34,004 nt of DNA, taken from Nocardia araoensis NBRC 100135. Its GTDB lineage: Bacteria > Actinomycetota > Actinomycetes > Mycobacteriales > Mycobacteriaceae. The stretch spans positions 1 through 34,004 of the forward strand of contig NZ_BAFR01000009.1 in NCBI RefSeq assembly GCF_000308435.1, written 5' to 3'. The position numbers and the translations under genes are program-made. The notes beneath the pieces are model-generated. The model did no database searches. It was not told where the DNA came from and was given only the letters and a program-made list of their open reading frames with translations. Position 1 is the stretch's first letter, and each line of letters starts with the position of its first letter. Shown piece after piece: positions 28,570 to 34,004 of this stretch.

Positions 28570-28590
28570 GCTCGGATACGTATGTCCGGA
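28570..28590. promoter_or_regulatory. Imperfect palindrome upstream of the LLM operon
   Basis: CTCGGATACGTATGTCCGGAG is an imperfect dyad around the perfect core ATACGTAT, and CTCGGAATACG just before it repeats the left half. It lies about 65 bases before the small membrane protein start. It has the size of a TetR or MarR operator. Confidence 0.35.
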
Positions 28591-28993
28591 GTGTGCTGGG
28601 GACCGCCCGTAGTGATTTACCAGTTATTTGCTAGACGGTGGTCGGTAGGTAAATTTTGGTTCGCTGGAAAATTGCTCTCTACTGATATCGAGGGCAGTCG
28701 GGCAGTGCGACACTATGCTGTCGCGTCGCGCGAGGGGGCCGTATTTCGGTCTCCACTCCGGCTGTGCCCTGGTCCGGGTGACAGTGGCGGGACTGAGAAC
28801 GCCCAAAAGGGAGCGCGCTGCTCGTTCCGCCGGGCGGTTCGACCGGGATTCAGTGAATTCGGCGCGGGTTTGCTCGTTGACTGGTCGCCTTCTTGCGGTC
28901 GATATCCGGCGGTCGAGGACGGGTCGTTCGCTCCCGGTTCTCATGGCAGTGCGGCGAGGTCGTCCGGCCCGGTGGGCACCGATAGGCGGCGGC
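28591..28993. other. Intergenic region with an AT-rich island
   Basis: About 400 bp without a supported gene, between two minus-strand operons. Bases 28610-28690 are clearly richer in A+T than the rest of the window. They contain AATTTT (28652-28657) inverted at 28668-28673 and TTTACC (28616-28621) inverted at 28648-28653. On the plus strand TTGCTA (28628-28633) and TAAATT (28650-28655) with 16-base spacing resemble a promoter, yet no plus-strand gene follows. Open frames here lack ribosome binding sites and recognisable domains. Confidence 0.45.
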
Positions 28994-29698
28994 TCACTGC
29001 CAGCCGGGGCGCACGAGTCCGGATTCGTACGCCATGACCACCAGTTGGGTGCGGTCCCTGGCATGCAGTTTGGTGAGTATGCGGCTGACATGGGTGCGGG
29101 CGGTAGCCGGGCTCAGGTAGAGCCGTTCGCCGATCTCCGCGTTGGTGAGACCCTCGGCGACCAGCGTCATCACCTCGCGTTCGCGGTCGGTGAGCCCGGC
29201 AAGGGTGGCCGGCGGCGGCGTTTTCGCGCGCGCGGAGAATTCCGCGATCAGCGTGCGGGTCACACCGGGAGACAGCAGCGCGTCGCCCGCGGCGACCACG
29301 CGGACGGCGCGAACCAGATCGGCCGGTTCGGTGTGCTTGACCAGGAACCCGGTCGCGCCGGAGCGCATCGCCTCGAAGACGTACTCGTCGAGCTCGAAGG
29401 TGGTCAGCACGACCACGCGCACCTCGGCCAGCAGCGGGTCCTCGGCGATCATTCGGGTGGCGGCCAGACCGTCCAGGATGGGCATGCGGATGTCCATCAG
29501 CACCACGTCGGGGCGCAGATTGCGGGTCATGCGTACGGCCTGCTCGCCGTTGTCCGCCTCGCCGACCACTTCGATGCCGTCCTGGGCATCCAGCAACGCC
29601 ACGAACCCGCCCCGCACCAATGCCTGATCGTCGGCCACCAGCACCCGGATGCCGCCGGTTGGGGTGTCGGCCGGAACCGAATCGTGGTGGTCGTGCAT
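28994..29698 (-). CDS. NarL/FixJ-family response regulator
   Basis: This 234-residue regulator has a receiver domain (about 16-135) with the acidic pair at Asp23-Asp24 (VADDQ), phosphoacceptor Asp69 (VVLMDIRMP), Thr at VVLTTF and Lys at FLVKHTE. The C-terminal LuxR-type helix-turn-helix (about 168-232) contains LTDREREVMTLVAEGLTNAEIGERL beginning it, then SPATARTHVSRILTKL. ATG 29698 has GGAGGAG six bases upstream. It is 34 bp after the sensor kinase gene in the same operon and should be phosphorylated by that kinase. The divergent ABC exporter is a likely target. Confidence 0.94.
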   Translation of the reverse strand: MHDHHDSVPADTPTGGIRVLVADDQALVRGGFVALLDAQDGIEVVGEADNGEQAVRMTRNLRPDVVLMDIRMPILDGLAATRMIAEDPLLAEVRVVVLTTFELDEYVFEAMRSGATGFLVKHTEPADLVRAVRVVAAGDALLSPGVTRTLIAEFSARAKTPPPATLAGLTDREREVMTLVAEGLTNAEIGERLYLSPATARTHVSRILTKLHARDRTQLVVMAYESGLVRPGWQ

Positions 29699-29732
29699 CG
29701 GGTCTCCTCCGCCGTGGGGCCGGCTCACCCCG

Positions 29733-31289
29733 TCAGTGCTGCGCGCGCCCGGCCCAGGTGCTCGGTCGATCGGCCGCATCGGCGGGTCGGTCCGGTGTGA
29801 CATGCGACTCGAGTTCGCTCGGGCCGGTGGTGTTCGACGTTTCTGTGGCCGTCGAGTCCGATGTCCCGGTACCCCGCGGCGAGGGTTTCGATCCCGCGGG
29901 GCTCTGCTCGGACGCGTCCGAGGCCGTGCCGCTCTGCTGGTCCGGTGCTCGGGATACGGCGTTCTTCCGGCTCGGCGCATCCGCTTGCCCGGTGCTTCGG
30001 GCCTGCGTTCCCGGTGGCGCCGAGCCCACCTCGGCCGCGCCGGGTTCGGCTGTCCGCGTGGGCAGCCGGGCCGCCACCCGGAACCCGCCGCTGGGGCGCG
30101 GGCCCGCGGTGAGGGCGCCGCCGAGGGCGTGGGTGCGCTCGCGCATGCCGATGATGCCGTTGCCGCCGCCGTTGCCGGAGCGTGAGGGCGCACTGGTCGG
30201 GCGGCTGTTGTCGACGGTGATGTCGACCGAGTCCGGGGTGTAGCGCACGGTCACCGAGGCGTCGGCGCCGGGTGCGTGCCGGAGCACGTTGGTCAGCGAC
30301 TCCTGGATGATTCGCGCCGCCGCCACGTCGATGACGCTGGGCAACTGCTGCGGGTTGCCGAGCACTCGGGTGGTGACCGTCAGTCCGGTGCTGCGCGGGC
30401 GCTGTAACAGGTCGTCCAAGTCGCTGATGCTCGGCGCGGGAGCGCGCGGTGCGGGCGGCGGCTCGGCTTCGGTCGCCGCTGCGGTGTCCTCCGGGTCGGC
30501 CGTGGGCGATTGCTCGCCGGTCGCCGCGGGTGCGCTTCCGGAACGGATCGTGTGCAGTAGCGCGTGCACCTCGGCCAGAGCGTCGCGACTGGCGTTCTTG
30601 ATCGCCGTGAGCGCCGTCTCCGCCTGCTCCGGGCGCTTGTCGAGCAGTTCCAGCGCCACCGAGGACTGCACGTTGATCATCGATAGGCTGTGCGCGAGCA
30701 CGTCGTGCAGTTCGCGCGCGATGGCGAGTCGTTCTTCGCTGGCCCGGCGCTCGCGCTGCGCTTCCTCGTCCCGGCGCGCGGCCTCGGCGCGCTGACCGCG
30801 CGCGATGAGCACGGCCTTGCGTTGCCGGATGCCCTCTGCCACCAACAGCAGCACGGCAAGCCACGCCATCAGCGCGAACACCTGCCACAGATTCGCGGTG
30901 CGATCGAGCAGTGCGGGCAGCGGCCAGACCAGCGCCAGATACCCGAGTGGGACGAGCGGATAAGTCCACCACCGTGATCCGGTGCTCGCGGCGGTCAGAA
31001 ACGCGATGACCAGTGAGACGAAGATCGGGCCGTACCCGTAGTCCCGCAGGAAATACGCCACGCACACGGCGAGTACGACGATCAGCACGGGCAGCGGCTG
31101 CGCGCGCCGCCAGATCAATGCCACCGGCCCGGCCAGCAAAAGCAGGTAACCGAGCGCGTCGAGGGAGTGCACTCCGGTCTGCCGCATGTTCGCGAAAGTG
31201 CCTCCGACCAACTGAACCGCGGCGACGACGAGCGCGACGCCCCAGTCCCAGCCGACCGAACTCCGATCTGTCATCCCTGCCACCCGCAC
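29733..31289 (-). CDS. Sensor histidine kinase (HisKA_3/NarL-partner type)
   Basis: This 518-residue kinase has an N-terminal membrane module with about six helices (17-150) and almost no extracytoplasmic domain, typical of intramembrane or cell-envelope sensing. The phosphoacceptor His195 is in RELHDVLAHSLSMI. A Pro/Ala-rich insert (about 250-288) separates it from the ATPase domain, which shows the N box QESLTNVLRHAPG and the G box GNGIIGMRERTHALGG. After residue 410 there is a 108-residue Ser/Thr/Pro-rich disordered tail, unusual for the family. GTG 31289 has the leaderless -10 TAGGCT six bases ahead; ATG 31274 is the alternative. Confidence 0.93.
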   Translation of the reverse strand: MRVAGMTDRSSVGWDWGVALVVAAVQLVGGTFANMRQTGVHSLDALGYLLLLAGPVALIWRRAQPLPVLIVVLAVCVAYFLRDYGYGPIFVSLVIAFLTAASTGSRWWTYPLVPLGYLALVWPLPALLDRTANLWQVFALMAWLAVLLLVAEGIRQRKAVLIARGQRAEAARRDEEAQRERRASEERLAIARELHDVLAHSLSMINVQSSVALELLDKRPEQAETALTAIKNASRDALAEVHALLHTIRSGSAPAATGEQSPTADPEDTAAATEAEPPPAPRAPAPSISDLDDLLQRPRSTGLTVTTRVLGNPQQLPSVIDVAAARIIQESLTNVLRHAPGADASVTVRYTPDSVDITVDNSRPTSAPSRSGNGGGNGIIGMRERTHALGGALTAGPRPSGGFRVAARLPTRTAEPGAAEVGSAPPGTQARSTGQADAPSRKNAVSRAPDQQSGTASDASEQSPAGSKPSPRGTGTSDSTATETSNTTGPSELESHVTPDRPADAADRPSTWAGRAQH

Positions 31290-31295
31290 CCACGT

Positions 31296-31301
31296 AGCCT
31301 A
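31296..31301 (-). promoter_or_regulatory. Leaderless -10 element of the two-component operon
   Basis: On the minus strand TAGGCT lies exactly six bases before GTG 31289, which would make that G the first base of the mRNA. This supports the longer kinase start. Confidence 0.5.
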
Positions 31302-31464
31302 TGCGCCCGGTCGTGATTCGACGTCCGCATGGGAACGTATTTCGTCGTAATCGCACCGATTCCGATCCGGTACGGCCACGGGCTCAGCCGTCGTTCCAGC
31401 TACGTATGCCGATCGTCGCCCGGCGACGGATGTCCGCAGCGGGTCGGCGGCGGATTCTCGGTGC

Positions 31465-32367
31465 ATGGCAGATTCGATCGTGGTCACCCGAGGGTTGACC
31501 AAACGCTACGGGGAGCACACCGCCGTCGACGACGTGACCATGAGCGTCGGATACGGCGAGATCTATGGCTTCCTCGGCCCGAACGGTGCGGGCAAGACCA
31601 CCACCCTGCGGATGCTGGCCGGGCTGATCCGGCCCAGCGAGGGCACGGCCACGGTCGTGGGGTATCGGCCAGGCGATCCCGCGGTGGTGCGCCGGATCGG
31701 CGTGCTCATCGAGGGGCCCGGTTTCTATCCCTACCTCTCCGGCCGGGACAACCTGCGCGTGCTCGCCGAATATCGCAGGATCGGGCGGGCTGAGGTCGAG
31801 GAGGCGCTGGAGCGAGTCGGGCTGGCGGGACGTGCCGAGGACAAGTACCGCACCTACTCGCTGGGCATGAAGCAGCGCCTCGGCGTGGGAGCGGCATTGC
31901 TGGGCAACCCCGACCTGCTCATCCTGGACGAGCCGACCAATGGTCTCGACCCCGTCGGGATGGCCGAAATGCGGGAGCTGATCACCGCTTTGGCCGCCGA
32001 GGGCCGCACGGTGCTGCTGTCCAGCCACATGCTCAGCGAAGTCCAGGCGATCTGCCACCGGGTCGGCGTGATCGCCCAGGGCAGGCTGCGCACCGAAGCG
32101 ACGGTCGAGCAGTTGCGCGGCAACCCGTCGCTGGTGGTGCGGGCCGAGCCGGTCGAGGTGGCCCTGCCCGCGGTGCGACGGCTGGTGGGTGAACGCTCGG
32201 CGCTGCTGACCGCGAACGGCATCCGGATCGAGTCGGACACCGTCACCGCGCCCGCCGTGGCTCGTGCGGTCGTGGCAGTGGGCGCGGACCTGCTCGAGCT
32301 GCGGATCGACGAAAAGTCCTTGGAGGAAGTGTTCTTCGAGATGACCCGATGGGAGGCGGCGCGATGA
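31465..32367 (+). CDS. ABC transporter ATP-binding protein (exporter type)
   Basis: This 300-residue ATPase has Walker A GPNGAGKTT (about 38-46), Q-loop region replaced by VLIEGPGFYPYLSG, signature YSLGMKQR, Walker B LLILDEPTNGLD and the switch His in LSSHML. The layout, with a C-terminal regulatory domain of about 85 residues ending KSLEEVFFEMT, is that of DrrA/CcmA-like exporters for antibiotics, lipids or peptides. ATG 31465 has no ribosome binding site; GATTCT six bases before it may be a leaderless -10. The gene is divergent from the two-component system and coupled to the permease by a 4-bp overlap. Confidence 0.94.
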   Translation: MADSIVVTRGLTKRYGEHTAVDDVTMSVGYGEIYGFLGPNGAGKTTTLRMLAGLIRPSEGTATVVGYRPGDPAVVRRIGVLIEGPGFYPYLSGRDNLRVLAEYRRIGRAEVEEALERVGLAGRAEDKYRTYSLGMKQRLGVGAALLGNPDLLILDEPTNGLDPVGMAEMRELITALAAEGRTVLLSSHMLSEVQAICHRVGVIAQGRLRTEATVEQLRGNPSLVVRAEPVEVALPAVRRLVGERSALLTANGIRIESDTVTAPAVARAVVAVGADLLELRIDEKSLEEVFFEMTRWEAAR

Positions 32368-33227
32368 CCGGCACGGCGATCCAGGACCTGGTCGCGAGCA
32401 CGAAGGCGGAGATGCTGCGGCTGCGAAAGTGGCCGGCATTCTGGATCGTTCTCGGAACGTGGATTCTGCTGAATCTCGTGTTCGCGTATCTGTTCAATTA
32501 TCTGGCCTACACGTCCGGGGAATCGAGCCGGATGTCCAACGGGCTGCCGCGCGAGGCATTGCTGCAACAGATGTTGCCCGCCGCGGTGCCGGAAGTGTTC
32601 ACCCAAGGCATGGCCATGTTCGGCGGCGCGCTGATGCTCATTCTCGGCGCGCTGACCGTGGGCAGCGGGTACGGCTGGGGAACCTGGAAAACCGTCTTCA
32701 CGCAGGGGCCTTCGCGAGTGCAGGCCATCGCCGCGGTGGTGGTGAGTCTCGCGGTCGTGGTGGTGGCGCTGGTGTGCACGGCTTTCGTCGTCGATGTCTC
32801 GGTCGCCGCCCTGATCGCGGCCTCCCAGTCGCAGGCGCTGACTCTGCCCGCGCTGGATCGGTCGCTGCTCGGAATTCTGACGGGCGTCGCCATTCTCGGT
32901 ATGTGGACGCTGGCCGGGGCGCTGATCGGAGCGATCGCGCGTGGACCAGCGCTCGCGGTGGGGCTCGGCCTGGTCTGGGTGCTGGTGGTGGAGAACCTGT
33001 TGCGCGGCGTCGCCGGGATCTTCGCGCCGATCGAGGTGGTCACCGATCATCTGCCGGGCACGGCGGCCGGATCGCTGGCCGGAGCGATGCGCACCGTGGA
33101 CGGTCCCGCCACACCCGGTGTGCTGCAAATTCTTCCGAGAACGGAATCGCTGGCCGTGCTGGCCGGGTATCTGGTGCTGTTCTCCGTCGGCACGATCTGG
33201 CTGATGCGCAGACGCGATCTGGTGTGA
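32364..33227 (+). CDS. ABC transporter permease (ABC-2 type)
   Basis: This 287-residue integral membrane protein has six likely helices (about 27-47, 85-105, 125-150, 170-190, 195-215 and 260-280), with the first extracytoplasmic loop relatively large (48-84). This is the pattern of ABC-2 permeases that dimerise with ATPases such as the upstream gene. The ATG overlaps the ATPase stop by 4 bp (ATGA), with GGGAGG seven bases upstream. The substrate is not visible in the sequence. Control by the neighbouring two-component system would fit an efflux or envelope-stress role. Confidence 0.9.
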   Translation: MTGTAIQDLVASTKAEMLRLRKWPAFWIVLGTWILLNLVFAYLFNYLAYTSGESSRMSNGLPREALLQQMLPAAVPEVFTQGMAMFGGALMLILGALTVGSGYGWGTWKTVFTQGPSRVQAIAAVVVSLAVVVVALVCTAFVVDVSVAALIAASQSQALTLPALDRSLLGILTGVAILGMWTLAGALIGAIARGPALAVGLGLVWVLVVENLLRGVAGIFAPIEVVTDHLPGTAAGSLAGAMRTVDGPATPGVLQILPRTESLAVLAGYLVLFSVGTIWLMRRRDLV

Positions 33228-33241
33228 GCGACAAGGGGTGT

Positions 33242-33282
33242 CGAAACCGGCGGTGGAGGTTGTGCACCGCCGGTTTCGTTTT
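33242..33282 (+). terminator. Intrinsic terminator between the permease and the TetR gene
   Basis: A perfect 14-bp stem (33242-33255 with 33265-33278, core CGAAACCGGCGGTG) with a 9-base loop is followed by TTTT on the plus strand. It lies 14 bases after the permease stop and may also serve the convergent TetR gene. Confidence 0.92.
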
Positions 33283-33289
33283 GGTGGAC

Positions 33290-33901
33290 TCACCCGGGCC
33301 CGAGCACGGATTCGGCGATCACGCGCAGCGCGTCGATGATCTGTCCGGAGGTCAAGCCGCGCTCGCGTTGCTGCCGATAGACCTCCGCTGCCAGCGGTGC
33401 GAGCAGTGGGTCGACCAGTGCGTCCGGTTCGCGGATTCCCGCCGCCACCAGCAACCCCCGCACATGCGCGTACCAGAATCCGTAGGCGCCGGTCGCGAAG
33501 CGGGCTCCGCCGATTTCGGCGCCGAGCACCAGATGGGCGTGCGTGTCGAGCAATTCGACCATCGCGGCGTAGAACGCGGCCAGCCGCTGGGCGGCGGAAG
33601 CTCCGGGGCCGAGCGGCGGGGGACCGGAAAGCAGTTTCTCCTGCAGCGCTCGCTCGTGTTCGTCCAGCAGCGCCACCGCGACCGAGCTGGTGTCCGGATA
33701 ACGCCGATAAAGGGTGCCGCGGCCGACTCCCGCGGCCTTCGCGATGTCGTCCATCGTGACCGTGCGCGGGTCTCGGGTAGCGAACAACTCGGCGGCGGCA
33801 GCGAGCACTTTGGCCCGGTTGCGTGCGGCGTCCGCGCGTTCCGGTGCAGACGCCGACCGGCCCGGCCCTTGACCGGCGAGCAGGTCGGAGCGGGGTTCCA
33901 T
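33290..33901 (-). CDS. TetR-family transcriptional regulator
   Basis: This 203-residue regulator has the N-terminal TetR helix-turn-helix (about 28-75, with AKVLAAAAELFA, VTMDDIAKAAGVGRGTLYRRYP) and a helical C-terminal ligand domain. The first 20 residues are a disordered extension. ATG 33901 has no ribosome binding site, but TACAGT lies six bases before it, which fits a leaderless mRNA; the frame continues to a TTG at 33937. The promoter overlaps one of two palindromes of the same sequence type, so it probably represses itself. A divergent gene starts just past the window end and is the likely main target. Confidence 0.92.
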   Translation of the reverse strand: MEPRSDLLAGQGPGRSASAPERADAARNRAKVLAAAAELFATRDPRTVTMDDIAKAAGVGRGTLYRRYPDTSSVAVALLDEHERALQEKLLSGPPPLGPGASAAQRLAAFYAAMVELLDTHAHLVLGAEIGGARFATGAYGFWYAHVRGLLVAAGIREPDALVDPLLAPLAAEVYRQQRERGLTSGQIIDALRVIAESVLGPG

Positions 33902-33907
33902 GCCGTG

Positions 33908-33937
33908 ACTGTAACCGATTCCGATGCAAGTGGACAA
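33908..33937 (-). promoter_or_regulatory. TetR gene promoter
   Basis: On the minus strand TTGTCC (33937-33932) and TACAGT (33913-33908) are spaced by 18 bases. The -10 is six bases before ATG 33901, as in leaderless genes. The -35 lies inside operator 1. Confidence 0.6.
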
Positions 33938-33945
33938 TCTGTCCA
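33931..33945. promoter_or_regulatory. Operator 1, TGGACA-N3-TGTCCA
   Basis: TGGACAATCTGTCCA is a perfect 6-3-6 palindrome covering the -35 of the TetR gene. It matches operator 2 in both arms. Confidence 0.7.
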
Positions 33946-33976
33946 GATTGGCCGTATCGTCGACCTCGGACAGAAG

Positions 33977-33991
33977 TGGACATCATGTCCA
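33977..33991. promoter_or_regulatory. Operator 2, TGGACA-N3-TGTCCA
   Basis: TGGACATCATGTCCA is a 7-1-7 palindrome with the same TGGACA/TGTCCA arms as operator 1. Centres are 46 bp apart. It lies just before the ribosome binding site of the divergent gene. Confidence 0.7.
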
Positions 33992-33994
33992 TTT

Positions 33995-34001
33995 GAGGAG
34001 G
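33995..34001 (+). promoter_or_regulatory. Ribosome binding site of a gene beyond the window
   Basis: GAGGAGG three bases before the window end is a strong Shine-Dalgarno sequence on the plus strand. It implies that a divergent plus-strand gene starts a few bases outside. Confidence 0.6.
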
Positions 34002-34004
34002 AAT

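Noticed and set aside
28624..29091. 155-codon minus-strand frame downstream of the response regulator
   Set aside because: It overlaps the response regulator gene in another frame, has no ribosome binding site and no motif.
31854..33992. 712-codon minus-strand frame through the ABC permease
   Set aside because: It is antisense to the permease and runs through the TetR gene in another frame; no protein features.

Overview
The window is high-G+C DNA from a mycolic-acid actinobacterium (Mycobacteriales), most likely Nocardia or a close relative. The main evidence is the conserved block ftsH-folE-folP-folB-folK-(DUF3180)-(DUF6779)-(DUF2520)-panC-panD-coaX ... lysS-lsr2 ... clpC. Its gene order is that of Mycobacterium tuberculosis Rv3610c-Rv3596c, and Lsr2 and ClpC1-type proteins are nearly mycobacterial in sequence. 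Many GTG/TTG starts, 1-4 bp gene overlaps and several starts with leaderless promoter geometry (TANNNT six or seven bases before the start codon) fit the same group.

Region 1 (1-8283) is accessory. It holds the 3' part of a frameshifted amidase, a convergent LysR regulator, an SDR-aldehyde dehydrogenase operon divergent from a PucR-type regulator, a leaderless DUF2277 gene, a DUF1266 gene and a protein of unknown role with a PH-like segment. Region 2 (8284-18547) is the housekeeping core. Membrane protease FtsH is followed by the folate genes in tightly overlapping order, with an unannotated 21-codon micro-ORF bridging folB and folK. Two conserved membrane proteins, a Rossmann/DUF2520 protein, and the pantothenate/CoA genes panC, panD and coaX follow.

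Region 3 (18548-19972) is an insertion relative to the mycobacterial order: a cysteine dioxygenase-rhodanese pair. In front of it is a leaderless 13-codon ORF with two consecutive Cys codons, then mutually exclusive hairpins and a segment able to mask the dioxygenase ribosome binding site. I read this as a cysteine-responsive attenuator, and it is the most interesting element here. Region 4 (19973-27480) carries lysS, lsr2, an FHA-HTH protein, a DUF1772 membrane protein, a secreted lipase and clpC, ending in a strong terminator.

Region 5 (27481-34004) is accessory again: an LLM-class oxidoreductase with a small membrane protein, a NarL-type two-component system divergent from an ABC exporter, and a TetR regulator. 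Two matching 15-bp palindromes lie upstream of the TetR gene, in the promoter region it shares with a divergent gene whose ribosome binding site is visible at the very end of the window. No tRNA, rRNA, insertion sequence, CRISPR array or origin was seen.
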